Assembly: GCA_017617145.1 (NCBI GenBank)
Contig: JAFZWX010000019.1
Location: forward strand, 1-45,905
Source: Treponema sp.
GTDB taxonomy: Bacteria > Spirochaetota > Spirochaetia > Treponematales > Treponemataceae
DNA: 45,905 bases
Direction: 5' to 3'
The notes below the pieces were generated by a model. The model saw nothing but the letters and a program-made list of their open reading frames with translations. It did not search any database and was not told where the DNA came from. The position numbers and the translations under genes were made by a program. The first letter of the stretch is position 1; every line of letters starts with the position of its first letter. Below are positions 31,828 to 40,128 of this stretch, piece by piece.

Positions 31828-32484
31828 ATGAAAATATATTTAGCAACAGGAAACAAAAATAAAAAACGTGAAATGGTCGAACTTCTTCCCGATCATGAAA
31901 TTGTAATCCCTTCAGATGAAAACATAGAATTTGATCCAGACGAAACAGGAACAACATTTTATGAAAACAGCCTCATCAAAGCTAAGGCTTTATATGATAT
32001 AGTACATTATCCGGTGATTGCGGACGATTCAGGTATCTGCGTTGACGCATTGGGAGGATCACCCGGAATCTATTCTTCACGCTATGCAGGCCCCGATTTT
32101 ATGCAGGGAAAGCCTGATGGTACAAAAATCTCTCAGGAAGAACAAAATATTTTTATAATTCAACAAACAAATGATATTATAAAAAGCGGTAATTTACCAC
32201 AAATGCCATATTTGAACGGTCCCCGCTCCTGCCACTACACATGCGCTATGGTTTTATATGCAGGTCCCGATCGTCTTTTTGTAGCCCAGGAAACCTTTGA
32301 AGGCGCGCTCATTGAAGATATTAAAAATCAAGCCGGAACAGGCGGCTTTGGCTACGACCCGATTGTTTTTTTGCCACAATATAATAAAACAGTAGCGCAG
32401 CTTACGGCAGATGAAAAAAATGCAATTTCTCATAGAGGAAAAGCAGTCAGGGCTATAAAAAGAATAATTGATTCAGGAATATAA
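31828..32484 (+). CDS. rdgB: Non-canonical purine NTP pyrophosphatase (RdgB/HAM1)
   Basis: The enzyme hydrolyses ITP, dITP and XTP to the monophosphates, cleaning the nucleotide pool. The family opening KIYLATGNKNKKREM, the segment ETGTTFYENSLIKAKA, the catalytic VIADDSGICVDALGGSPGIYSSRYAG and GFGYDPIVF ... ISHRGKA are all visible. It is 218 residues, about 20 longer than E. coli RdgB, because of an insert (about residues 95-130). I use the ATG at 31828, the usual family start; a TTG eight codons upstream is possible. Neither has a strong ribosome site. Confidence 0.94.
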   Translation: MKIYLATGNKNKKREMVELLPDHEIVIPSDENIEFDPDETGTTFYENSLIKAKALYDIVHYPVIADDSGICVDALGGSPGIYSSRYAGPDFMQGKPDGTKISQEEQNIFIIQQTNDIIKSGNLPQMPYLNGPRSCHYTCAMVLYAGPDRLFVAQETFEGALIEDIKNQAGTGGFGYDPIVFLPQYNKTVAQLTADEKNAISHRGKAVRAIKRIIDSGI

Positions 32485-32506
32485 TAAAAAATATATAAAT
32501 CAATTC

Positions 32507-32731
32507 GAAAATGCCAGATATGGAGTGTTATTTGGTTAAATTATAAAAAAACTGGCGGAAGCGAAGTGCAGGAGACAAAAACGCTCTGAAGTGCGGCCGC
32601 AAGGCGGCCAAGTATATAATTCCAAGGCACTTCAGCGCGTAAGGGGTGAACCCCTGGTTTTGGCTCATGCACTCCGCTGGGAGCCAGTTTTTTTTAAATA
32701 AATAAATTTTCACTCCATATCTGACATTTTC
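32507..32731. other. Large nested inverted repeat H4 (225 bp)
   Basis: A 21-bp outer inverted repeat (32507-32527 with 32711-32731, one mismatch) encloses a second stem (32545-32556 with 32683-32694), an internal loop GGA (32557-32559) facing GGGA (32679-32682), a stem AGCGAAGTGCA/TGCACTCCGCT with one mismatch, and then two branches: CGCTCTGAAGTGC with GCACTTCAGCG capped by GGCCGC-AAG-GCGGCC, and AGGGG-TGAA-CCCCT. The shape is like a structured RNA or a small nonautonomous element. It lies about 35 bases upstream of the flagellin promoter. Confidence 0.8.
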
Positions 32732-32764
32732 AAAAAAAAATTCACTTTTTTTTATAAATTTCTC

Positions 32765-32793
32765 TAAAGTATTATTTTAATGTTACCGAAATT
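32765..32793 (+). promoter_or_regulatory. Candidate sigma-28 promoter of the first flagellin gene
   Basis: TAAA (32765-32768) followed after 17 bases by CCGAAATT (32786-32793) resembles the flagellar sigma-28 pattern TAAA-N15-GCCGATAA with a spacer one base longer than usual. It lies about 160 bases before the flagellin start codon, giving a long leader. Confidence 0.5.
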
Positions 32794-32953
32794 TAATGTA
32801 GAACCGTTATGATTGCGTCGACTTCGTAGAAGCAGCATTCAGATGGTTTTAGCAAAGATGTGTAGATGTAGCCTTGTAAACATTTGCACATTTTTGCATC
32901 TTTTCAATTCAGAAGAAAGGATTCTTCTGCTACATATTCCAAGGAGGAATACT
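32794..32953 (+). promoter_or_regulatory. Structured leader of the first flagellin mRNA, likely CsrA target
   Basis: About 155 bases separate the promoter from the start codon. ATGTAGC (32866-32872) can pair with GCTACAT (32929-32935), and inside it CAGAAG (32910-32915) pairs with CTTCTG (32924-32929, sharing one base), presenting GGA in its loop (32919-32921). A second pair of GGA sites is in the ribosome binding site AAGGAGGA (32941-32948). This hairpin-GGA plus Shine-Dalgarno-GGA layout is the arrangement known from CsrA-repressed hag of Bacillus subtilis. Confidence 0.55.
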
Positions 32954-33814
32954 ATGGTTATCAACCACAACATGTCGGCAATGTTTGCCAATCGTCAGCT
33001 CGGAATTACAGGGCTTAGTCTTGACAAGGACATGGAGAAACTCTCTTCAGGCATGAGAATCAATCGCGCCGGAGATGATGCTTCAGGTCTCGCAGTATCT
33101 GAAAAGATGCGCAGCCAGATCAGAGGTTTGAATCAGGCAGCTCAGAACGCTCAGAATGGAATCAGCTTTATCCAGACAACAGAAGGTTATCTTCAGGAAA
33201 CAACTGATCTTATGCAGCGTATCCGCGAATTAGCTGTTCAGTCTTCTAACGGAATTTATTCTGACGAAGATCGTATGCAAATTCAGGTTGAAATTTCTGC
33301 TCTTGTATCAGAAGTAGACCGTATTGCAAGTTCAGCTCAGTTCAACGGAATGAACATGCTTACAGGACGCTTTGCTCAGCCAATGGGAGAAAATGTTGTA
33401 ACAGGTTCTATGTGGTTCCATATTGGTGCTAACATGGATCAGAGAACACAGGTTTATATCGGAACAATGTCTGCAATGGCACTTGGCATTCGCGAAATTG
33501 GTTCTGAAGAAAAACTTTCTCTTGCAACACCGGAAGATGCCAACCGTGCAATCGGAACAATCGATGAAGCACTCAAAAAGATCAACAAGCAGCGTGCAGA
33601 CCTTGGTGCTTACCAGAACCGTCTTGAGCTCACAGTTAAGGGCTTGAACATTTCTGCAGAAAACCTCCAGGCTTCTGAATCACGTATTCGTGATACAGAC
33701 ATGGCTTCTCAGATGGTAGAGTTCACAAAGAATTCTGTACTTCAGCAGGCTGGAACAGCTATGCTGGCACAGGCAAACAGCCAGAGCCAGAATGTGCTCA
33801 GTCTTTTGAGATAG
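32954..33814 (+). CDS. flaB: Flagellin, FlaB-type core protein
   Basis: The 286-residue flagellin builds the core of the periplasmic filament. It contains the conserved D0/D1 regions: [48 protein letters not shown] at the N-terminus, and at the C-terminus [11 protein letters not shown] and the end [12 protein letters not shown]. The variable outer domains of E. coli flagellin are missing, as normal for spirochete FlaB, which lies under the outer membrane. AAGGAGG before the ATG at 32954 fixes the start; an upstream in-frame extension covers the leader. A terminator follows, so it is probably made as its own transcript. Confidence 0.95.
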   Translation: MVINHNMSAMFANRQLGITGLSLDKDMEKLSSGMRINRAGDDASGLAVSEKMRSQIRGLNQAAQNAQNGISFIQTTEGYLQETTDLMQRIRELAVQSSNGIYSDEDRMQIQVEISALVSEVDRIASSAQFNGMNMLTGRFAQPMGENVVTGSMWFHIGANMDQRTQVYIGTMSAMALGIREIGSEEKLSLATPEDANRAIGTIDEALKKINKQRADLGAYQNRLELTVKGLNISAENLQASESRIRDTDMASQMVEFTKNSVLQQAGTAMLAQANSQSQNVLSLLR

Positions 33815-33837
33815 TTTCTGACATGTTTAATAAATAG

Positions 33838-33886
33838 GAAGGTGGGAGCGGTAATCAATTTATCTGCTCCCCTTCTCTATTTTTTT
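33838..33886 (+). terminator. Terminator after the first flagellin gene
   Basis: GGGAGC (33844-33849) pairs with GCTCCC (33866-33871), extended by GAAGG/CTTC outside, and followed by CTATTTTTTT. Confidence 0.8.
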
Positions 33887-33917
33887 CCGATTGGCGGTGT
33901 TTTCTTAATTATTTTTC

Positions 33918-33946
33918 TTAACAAAACATCGATTTTATTGTATAAT
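33918..33946 (+). promoter_or_regulatory. Sigma-70 promoter of the second flagellin gene
   Basis: TTAACA (33918-33923), 17 bases, and TATAAT (33941-33946) are a near-perfect housekeeping promoter about 200 bases before the start codon. The first flagellin instead shows a sigma-28-like element, so the two genes may be controlled differently. Confidence 0.75.
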
Positions 33947-33954
33947 TTACGTAA

Positions 33955-34138
33955 TTTCAGTACGTATTGTTCTTTGAAATAGTGCCTGCAATGTTTGCAT
34001 GGTGACAGCAGAAACAGACGATTTAGTAAAAAAGATTGTCTGTTCCTGCTGTATGGGTCTGAAACTAACCTGGGGGCGCAGAACCAGATTAGCCTTCACC
34101 TGCAGGATAAAAACATGACGTTTTTATTTTAAGTAAAC
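33955..34138 (+). ncRNA. Long structured 5' leader of the second flagellin mRNA
   Basis: The leader holds a 14-bp hairpin (34005-34019 with 34038-34052, one A-C mismatch), a second hairpin CTAACCTGG/CCAGATTAG (34065-34073 with 34084-34092), and a third, AAAAAC-ATGAC-GTTTTT (34109-34125), followed by ATTTT like an intrinsic terminator just before the ribosome site. No known riboswitch class is recognised. It may be an attenuator, a stabilising element or a protein-binding leader. Confidence 0.5.
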
Positions 34139-34153
34139 ATGGAGGGCACAACT

Positions 34154-35002
34154 ATGATTATTAATCACAACATGAGCTCGCTCTATACAGATCGTGTTTT
34201 GAATATTTCTAATGATTCAATCATGAAAAATATGGAGAAGCTCTCTTCTGGTGAACGCATCAATCGCGCCGGAGACGATGCATCAGGACTTGCTGTATCA
34301 GAAAAGATGCGCAGCCAAATCCGCGGACTTAACCAGGCTAGTAAGAACATCACAAATGCTGTTTCTTTCATTCAGACAACAGAAGGTTATCTTGGTGAAA
34401 CAACAGACATTCTTCAGCGTGTTCGTGAGCTTGCTGTACAGTCTGCAAATGGTATCTACAGCGATGAAGATCGTATGCAGATTCAGGTTGAAGTATCACA
34501 GCTCGTTGCTGAAGTTGACCGCATTGCTAGCGTAGCTCAGTTCAACGGTATGAATATGCTCACTGGACGTTTTGCATCTGAAGGACCAAGCGTAATGCAG
34601 TTCCAGGTTGGTGCAAATATGGACCAGAACACCAGAGTATTTATCGGTACAATGACTGCTCAGGCTCTTGGCCTTAAGGGCGCTCAGGGTGGCGATGAAC
34701 AAATTGCAATTTCTGATCCTGAACAGGCAAACATGGTTTTGGGAACTGTTGATGAAGCTTTGAAAGTTGTCAACAAACAGAGAGCAGACCTTGGTGCTTA
34801 TCAGAACAGATTTGAACTTGCTGCTAAAGGCGTTAACGTTGCTGCAGAGAACACACAGGCTTCAGAATCTCGTATCCGTGATACAGATATGGCTTCTGAA
34901 ATGGTTGAGTTCACAAAGAACAGCATTCTCACACAAGCTGGTACTGCAATGCTCGCTCAGGCAAACTCACAGTCACAGACTGTACTTGCACTGTTGCAGT
35001 AG
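34154..35002 (+). CDS. flaB: Flagellin, FlaB-type core protein (second copy)
   Basis: The 282-residue protein is a paralogue of the flagellin at 32954 and shares [20 protein letters not shown] and [18 protein letters not shown]. The middle differs ([20 protein letters not shown]), so the copies may take different positions in the filament, as with FlaB1-3 of other treponemes. I start at 34154, with GGAGGG upstream; an ATG at 34139 contains that ribosome site. A hairpin and terminator follow before flaG. Confidence 0.95.
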   Translation: MIINHNMSSLYTDRVLNISNDSIMKNMEKLSSGERINRAGDDASGLAVSEKMRSQIRGLNQASKNITNAVSFIQTTEGYLGETTDILQRVRELAVQSANGIYSDEDRMQIQVEVSQLVAEVDRIASVAQFNGMNMLTGRFASEGPSVMQFQVGANMDQNTRVFIGTMTAQALGLKGAQGGDEQIAISDPEQANMVLGTVDEALKVVNKQRADLGAYQNRFELAAKGVNVAAENTQASESRIRDTDMASEMVEFTKNSILTQAGTAMLAQANSQSQTVLALLQ

Positions 35003-35007
35003 TTCTA

Positions 35008-35089
35008 AACGTCAAAGAAATAACTGGATGTCATTTTTTTGACGTTGTATATAATTGGAAGGGGTGCGCCCCCCTTCTGATTATTTTTC
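35008..35089 (+). terminator. Hairpin and terminator after the second flagellin gene
   Basis: AACGTC (35008-35013) can pair with GACGTT (35041-35046). Then GAAGGGG (35058-35064) pairs with CCCCTTC (35071-35077), followed by TGATTATTTTT. The second hairpin looks like a partial terminator, so some read-through into flaG is likely. Confidence 0.65.
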
Positions 35090-35144
35090 AAGGATGAAAC
35101 AAATTCAATAAAGTTGGGTTTGTGCAATACAAGGAGGAGAGCCA

Positions 35145-35528
35145 ATGAATGCTATAACTTCAAACGCTATCGTTCATACGGCAATGGATGGCCAGTCTCT
35201 CTACTCGTCTGCTGTCACAATGTCTAAAAGCAATGTGTTAAAACAGACTGTGGAACCTATAACTCCAACTGGAGCTCAGGTTGCACAAAACATTGAGCAG
35301 AATCTTGCTGAAATAAAGGAAGATTCACAGCAGCTCCAAAAGATGTACGAAATGGTGGACGGAAGGAAACTTCAGTTCAACGTTAACAAAGAACTTGGCT
35401 CAGTTGTTGTACGCGTAGTTGATTCCAATACCAATCAGGTATTAAAGGAGATTCCGTCGGAAGACATACAGAAGTTAAAACTCAGACTTCGTAAAGCGAT
35501 GGGCAACTTGTTCGACGCTAAGATTTAG
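35145..35528 (+). CDS. flaG: FlaG-family flagellar protein
   Basis: The 127-residue protein has the FlaG domain in its second half: KLQFNVNKELGSVVVRVVDS then NQVLKEIPSEDIQKLKLRLR. FlaG proteins in other bacteria influence filament length and often neighbour fliD, as here. The N-terminal 50 residues are polar and poorly conserved in the family. AAGGAGGAGAG lies before the ATG. It is followed 39 bases later by fliD. Confidence 0.9.
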   Translation: MNAITSNAIVHTAMDGQSLYSSAVTMSKSNVLKQTVEPITPTGAQVAQNIEQNLAEIKEDSQQLQKMYEMVDGRKLQFNVNKELGSVVVRVVDSNTNQVLKEIPSEDIQKLKLRLRKAMGNLFDAKI

Positions 35529-35567
35529 AAGTTTTAATAACTAAAAAAGTTTTCTGGCAGTAAAAAT

Positions 35568-37628
35568 ATGGCTGGATTATCAATACCAGGCGTCACAGAT
35601 ACATATAATACAAATGATACTGTGGAAAAACTTATGCAAATCGAGCGGATTCCGTTAACAAGGGAACAGAATCAGCTCGATGAGTATAAGTCTCAACAGA
35701 CAGCCTGGCGCGAAGTAAACACCCAACTCACTTCTCTGCGCGACAGCACAAAAACACTATATTCATACGAAAATCCGTTTAATAATAAATTAACTACCTC
35801 AACAGATGAAAATGCAATTACTGCAACTGCAAATCGTGGAGCAGATATTCAGTCTTTTAAAATTGACGTAATTCAGCCGGCCACAGCAGATAGATTTTTA
35901 TCTGATGAACTTGAGTCAGATTATAAAGTTCCAGCAGGAGTATATACCTACAAGGTTGGCGAAAAACAGCTTACTGTAAACTGGAAAGGTGGAAGCTTAA
36001 AAGATTTTTCGGCAGCAATTAATAAACGCAGCAATGGTATTGTAAAATCAATGCTTGTTGGTGCAAGTGCAGGTAAAAAAACACTTTTAATTGAAGCTCT
36101 TTCGACAGGAAAAGAAAATAAACTTATTTTCGAAGGAGCAGCAAAGGATTTTGCCATAGAAACAGGAATGATTTCACCGGCAAAAGCAAACACTTCTACA
36201 TTCGGAAACGCAACTACAGAACTCAAACAAGTTTCATTTAAAGAAACAGGCAAACAAGATGGAATGCCTGATGTTTCTGTAACGCGCACACAGATTATCG
36301 AAGGAAAAGTTAATGTAGCCCCTAGAGGTGGTTATGAGGTTTCAATTCCTCAAAGTGCGGCTAATAATTCAAATACACATATTTCTTTTTCTGTAAAAGC
36401 AACTTCTGTTGAAGATATCACAGATGAGATTAATAATTCTATTCAGGAGCCCGTAATTCCAGCGGGAGGAATTGCAGAATTTGGTGGAATAACAATTGAA
36501 AATGCAAGTTCCGAAACACTACTCCCTAAAACTACTCAGAAAGTTGAACCAGTAGATTCTGTTACTTCAAAAAATCTTATTTATGCAGTTTTTAATGACG
36601 GAACTGAAAAAGTAATTTCTACACCTGATATTTTAAATGAAAAAGAACAAACACTTGATTTAGATTTATCTGAATACAAAGGAATCAAATCTATTTCGGT
36701 ACGAAATGTAAATACAGGTTATAAACTTGAAATATCAGAATTCACCGCTTATGATTCTTCTGCAAATTTGGGCTACTCCCCTAACCATGCAATTGCCGAA
36801 GCAGGTGATGCAATAATCAAATATGAAGGTATAACAATTGTCCGTCCATCAAATGAAATTGATGATGTTGTACCGGAAATAACTTTGAATGTTCATGATA
36901 AAACAGAAAAAACTGCAACAATAGCTGTAAAGGTTGATAAAGAAGCTTCAAAAAATGCACTTATTGAATTTGTTGGAAAATATAATCAGGCTGTTGCAAA
37001 AATCAATGTACTTTCTCAAAACAAACCGGAAATAATAAACGAGCTTGATTATCTTACAGATGACGAAAAAGAAAAGCTTACCGAACAGCTTGGTATTTTC
37101 AGTACAGATTTTTCACTCACAAATATCAAAAGTAATATGCAGACCATCATTTCTTCAAATTACAAATTCGAAGAAAACTCTGAAATAACTGCTCTCTCTC
37201 AACTTGGAATTGCTACAAATGCTTCTGGTTTTTCAGGTTCGTATTCACAAAGCAAGCTTCGAGGTTATCTTGAAATTGACGAAAAAAAACTTGATGAAGC
37301 ACTTGAAAATAATCTTGATGATATTAAAAATCTTTTTGGTTACGACACAGACGGAGATTTAATAATTGATGAAGGTATTGCATATAAGTTAGATAAACAA
37401 ATTACTGCATACACTCAGACAGGTGGAATTATAGCGCTTAAAACCTCAACTCTTGATTCAAAAATCAAAAGCTCACAATCACGAATTACAAAACTTGAGG
37501 ATCAAATGGAGAAAAAAGAGTCTGAATTAAGGCAAAAATACAGCACTATGGAAGGCTCGTTAAGTAGTCTAGAAAATCAACAGACCACAATTTCAAATTT
37601 CACAAAGCAACAGAATAAACAGAACTAA
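35568..37628 (+). CDS. fliD: Flagellar filament cap protein (hook-associated protein 2)
   Basis: FliD caps the growing filament and folds incoming flagellin. The 686-residue protein has the N-terminal FliD domain (LSIPGVTDTYNTNDTVEKLM, REQNQLDEYKSQQTAWREVN) and the C-terminal domain (LSQLGIATNASGFSGSYSQS, then GYLEIDEKKLDEALENNLDD), ending in a coiled coil (SRITKLEDQMEKKESELRQK). It is longer than E. coli FliD (468) because of the middle region, which is common in spirochetes. It is followed 13 bases later by an unknown gene likely co-transcribed. Confidence 0.93.
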   Translation: MAGLSIPGVTDTYNTNDTVEKLMQIERIPLTREQNQLDEYKSQQTAWREVNTQLTSLRDSTKTLYSYENPFNNKLTTSTDENAITATANRGADIQSFKIDVIQPATADRFLSDELESDYKVPAGVYTYKVGEKQLTVNWKGGSLKDFSAAINKRSNGIVKSMLVGASAGKKTLLIEALSTGKENKLIFEGAAKDFAIETGMISPAKANTSTFGNATTELKQVSFKETGKQDGMPDVSVTRTQIIEGKVNVAPRGGYEVSIPQSAANNSNTHISFSVKATSVEDITDEINNSIQEPVIPAGGIAEFGGITIENASSETLLPKTTQKVEPVDSVTSKNLIYAVFNDGTEKVISTPDILNEKEQTLDLDLSEYKGIKSISVRNVNTGYKLEISEFTAYDSSANLGYSPNHAIAEAGDAIIKYEGITIVRPSNEIDDVVPEITLNVHDKTEKTATIAVKVDKEASKNALIEFVGKYNQAVAKINVLSQNKPEIINELDYLTDDEKEKLTEQLGIFSTDFSLTNIKSNMQTIISSNYKFEENSEITALSQLGIATNASGFSGSYSQSKLRGYLEIDEKKLDEALENNLDDIKNLFGYDTDGDLIIDEGIAYKLDKQITAYTQTGGIIALKTSTLDSKIKSSQSRITKLEDQMEKKESELRQKYSTMEGSLSSLENQQTTISNFTKQQNKQN

Positions 37629-37641
37629 ACGGGAGGAAATA

Positions 37642-38235
37642 ATGATTAGTTTTTATATAAATGGTGAACCGGTAGAAGTTCAGCTTGAAGGTGAAGAAAC
37701 AATAGGTGATGTTTTAAAATCATTTGAAATAACATGTGAAGAAAATTCTGCTGCTGTTATTGGAATAACTGTAGATGATAAACCAATTACTGCCGAAACC
37801 TTTGATAATGAAGCCGCAAAGCCACTTGGAAAAGATACTAAATTTGATTTTTCTGTTGTAACAAAGGATTCAATACGCGAATCTTTTACAGCGCTTTCAA
37901 GATTATTTGAAGAACTTTCTTTAAAAATGGAAGATGTACCTGTTGCACTCCAAAGCGGAAAAAATAAAGAAGTAAGCGATTCAATTAAAAAAGTTGCAGA
38001 CAGTATTGATAACTTCTGCCACATTGCTGCTCTTGCAAGTTTATTCCCGCAGGACTTTGGTTCAACAACTATTGACGGCAAACAGTTTTCAGAATTTTTT
38101 GAAGATTTTTCACCTGTACTCACAGATTTTGAACAGGCACTTGCTAACAACGACACAGTACTAATAGGTGATTTATCGGAATATGAAATATGTCCAAGAT
38201 TAAAAGCAATTTCTAAAGCTTTGAATCAAATGTAA
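37642..38235 (+). CDS. Unknown protein between fliD and the PilZ gene
   Basis: The 197-residue protein has no signal peptide or membrane segment. The first 75 residues look like a beta-grasp or other small beta domain (FYINGEPVEVQLEGEETIGD), the rest is helical (SIRESFTALSRLFEELSLKM). Its place after fliD is the same as TP0873 in T. pallidum as I remember it, so it is probably a conserved accessory to flagellar function, but I cannot state a role. GGGAGG lies before the ATG. Confidence 0.75.
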   Translation: MISFYINGEPVEVQLEGEETIGDVLKSFEITCEENSAAVIGITVDDKPITAETFDNEAAKPLGKDTKFDFSVVTKDSIRESFTALSRLFEELSLKMEDVPVALQSGKNKEVSDSIKKVADSIDNFCHIAALASLFPQDFGSTTIDGKQFSEFFEDFSPVLTDFEQALANNDTVLIGDLSEYEICPRLKAISKALNQM

Positions 38236-38254
38236 TATTTTTGGAGGCAGGAAA

Positions 38255-39370
38255 ATGACTTCACCATTTCAAATAGGTTCATCTCCACTTGATGCTCGCG
38301 CTGGTTTTCCAATAGGTATGTTTCTTCTTGGAGTTATTCTTCTTGCAACTATTATAGGCGGTATCTGGATTTTAACAAAGCATTTACTTGATTACAGAAA
38401 ATCAGATAAATATATTCAAAAGCAGCTTGAAAGAATTACAACACAAAAAGATGTTAAAAAGTTTTCAGATACAAACAGACTTACTCCCGATATGTCTATC
38501 CTTTTATGGGATATCTGTAAAACTATGAAAATGCCTAATATCAATTATCTTATAAAACAACCTGAAATTGTTGCAGATAATTTTAAACAATATTACTACA
38601 AATTAAAGGAACAAAATGTAAGCCAGGAAGATCTTAATCTTTTTTTTGAACTTGATTTTGTACTGGAAAAAATTTCTGCTGCAACAAAAGGTCTTTTATC
38701 TACTAAACAGTTTCCTCTTGAAAGTATTGTTTTCTATCTGACTCAACAAAGTGAACAGTTTCCTTTTTATGTTAAGGCAAATACAAATGATTTTCTGGCT
38801 TTAGAAATACCTAAATTCATGTATGATAATCCTAACTTAAAACCGCCAGTACTTGAACGCTTAAGATTTATAACAAAAGCACAGAATGGAATGACATATC
38901 ACTTTACTTCAAGAGCTATGCGTTACCAGACAAACCCCGATGGAAAAATTCATTTAATTGTTAAGCATTCAGAAGATTTAGTAAATCAGGCACACCGAAA
39001 TTCAAAGCGAGAATTTCTTGATACAGAATGTCTTTTTTCTCCGGCACATCTTGTACATACTGTTGAAAATGAAAAGAAAAAAAAGCATAACACAGAAGAA
39101 GATTTTGTTGTACGAGAAAAAGAATATGAAGGCCGTATTACAAATATTTCTTCAGGAGGATGCTGTATAAAAACAACACTTCCAATTAAAGAAAAGCAAT
39201 ACCTTTCATTACGAGTTCCTTCTCTTGAACTTCACGAGCACATGATTGGAATTATACGAAAAACCAGAAAACTCATAGATAATTCATATAATCTGCATAT
39301 TCAATTCTTAAAAATATCGCTTGAATCTAAAAACAAAATTAATGCATATGCATTTAAATATGAAATATAA
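38255..39370 (+). CDS. Membrane-anchored PilZ-domain protein, probable c-di-GMP receptor
   Basis: The 371-residue protein has one N-terminal membrane helix (GMFLLGVILLATIIGGIWIL), a helical cytoplasmic region, and a C-terminal PilZ region. The c-di-GMP motifs are visible: RNSKR (RxxxR form) and NISSGG (D/NxSxxG form), separated by about 45 residues, longer than typical. PilZ proteins link c-di-GMP to motility; the flagellar neighbourhood agrees. GGAGG precedes the ATG. The order fliD-unknown-PilZ-tsaE-tsaB matches T. pallidum. Confidence 0.85.
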   Translation: MTSPFQIGSSPLDARAGFPIGMFLLGVILLATIIGGIWILTKHLLDYRKSDKYIQKQLERITTQKDVKKFSDTNRLTPDMSILLWDICKTMKMPNINYLIKQPEIVADNFKQYYYKLKEQNVSQEDLNLFFELDFVLEKISAATKGLLSTKQFPLESIVFYLTQQSEQFPFYVKANTNDFLALEIPKFMYDNPNLKPPVLERLRFITKAQNGMTYHFTSRAMRYQTNPDGKIHLIVKHSEDLVNQAHRNSKREFLDTECLFSPAHLVHTVENEKKKKHNTEEDFVVREKEYEGRITNISSGGCCIKTTLPIKEKQYLSLRVPSLELHEHMIGIIRKTRKLIDNSYNLHIQFLKISLESKNKINAYAFKYEI

Positions 39371-39397
39371 AGTTGCAGGCAAAATGACAAGCCTTTA

Positions 39398-39426
39398 TTG
39401 TCTATTTTAATTTTTTCATATATAAT
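39398..39426 (+). promoter_or_regulatory. Promoter of the 39436-tsaE-tsaB transcript
   Basis: TTGTCT (39398-39403), 17 bases, and TATAAT (39421-39426). The -10 ends only nine bases before the ATG at 39436, so the mRNA would be leaderless or nearly so. Confidence 0.65.
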
Positions 39427-39435
39427 TATTAGAAT

Positions 39436-39699
39436 ATGAGAGTCACTGAATTGACTAATCTGCAGCGAAAAGATGTGCAGATTTTTTACATTCGTAAGTA
39501 TACCGCTACCGCTGTGCTTGATTTAACTGCGCGAACTGCAAATGTAGATATTGAGTTTACAATTGAAATGAACAGTTTCGGCAACAAAAATTATTCACTC
39601 TCGATTAACAGTCCTATTGATTATCCGCTTATTCCAATACGAAAATCAATTTTAGAATATATAACAAATCTAGAAATGGAAGGCAAATTACCTTGCTGA
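39436..39699 (+). CDS. Small conserved protein of unknown function
   Basis: The 87-residue protein has no signal peptide. It is beta-rich in the middle (TATAVLDLTARTANVDIEFT) and ends in a helix. I know no function. Its stop codon overlaps the tsaE start by seven bases. No ribosome site is visible before the ATG, in keeping with the near-leaderless promoter. Confidence 0.7.
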   Translation: MRVTELTNLQRKDVQIFYIRKYTATAVLDLTARTANVDIEFTIEMNSFGNKNYSLSINSPIDYPLIPIRKSILEYITNLEMEGKLPC

Positions 39700-40127
39700 C
39701 TTTCACAACATCTTCTGCAGAAGAAACAATCGAACTCGGAAAAAAAATCGGAAGACTTTTAAAAAAAGGTGATATAATTGCCATGCAAGGAACACTCGCT
39801 GCAGGTAAAACTACAATAACAAAAGGAATTGCAGCCGCGCTTGGAATTACAGAAACAATTACAAGTCCAACCTTTTGCTTAATAAGTGAATACCAGGGAA
39901 CCATGCCGCTTTATCACATGGATGTTTATCGTCTGGACGGCACAGAGGATTTTATAAATCTTGGAACAGATGATATGCTTTATGGTGATGGAGTAAGTAT
40001 TATTGAGTGGAGTGAAAAAATAATGGAAGAACTTCCTTCAAACACAATTGTTCTTAAAATTACTCCTCAGGAAGACGGAAAAAGAATTATTGAAATTGAT
40101 AACTGGCAGAATGGAGAAATAAAGTAA
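39693..40127 (+). CDS. tsaE: tRNA threonylcarbamoyladenosine ATPase TsaE
   Basis: TsaE is the ATPase of the complex that makes t6A37 in ANN-decoding tRNAs. The 144-residue protein has the Walker A motif GTLAAGKTT, SPTFCLISEYQG, the HMDVYRLDG segment and IIEWSEK, all family hallmarks. The start is TTG at 39693, overlapping the previous gene, with AAGGC upstream. It is followed directly by tsaB. Confidence 0.94.
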   Translation: MLTFTTSSAEETIELGKKIGRLLKKGDIIAMQGTLAAGKTTITKGIAAALGITETITSPTFCLISEYQGTMPLYHMDVYRLDGTEDFINLGTDDMLYGDGVSIIEWSEKIMEELPSNTIVLKITPQEDGKRIIEIDNWQNGEIK

Positions 40128-40128
40128 T

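Noticed and set aside
32813..32953. N-terminal extension of the first flagellin
   Set aside because: Flagellins begin MVINHN; the extension is the leader with its hairpin and AAGGAGG.
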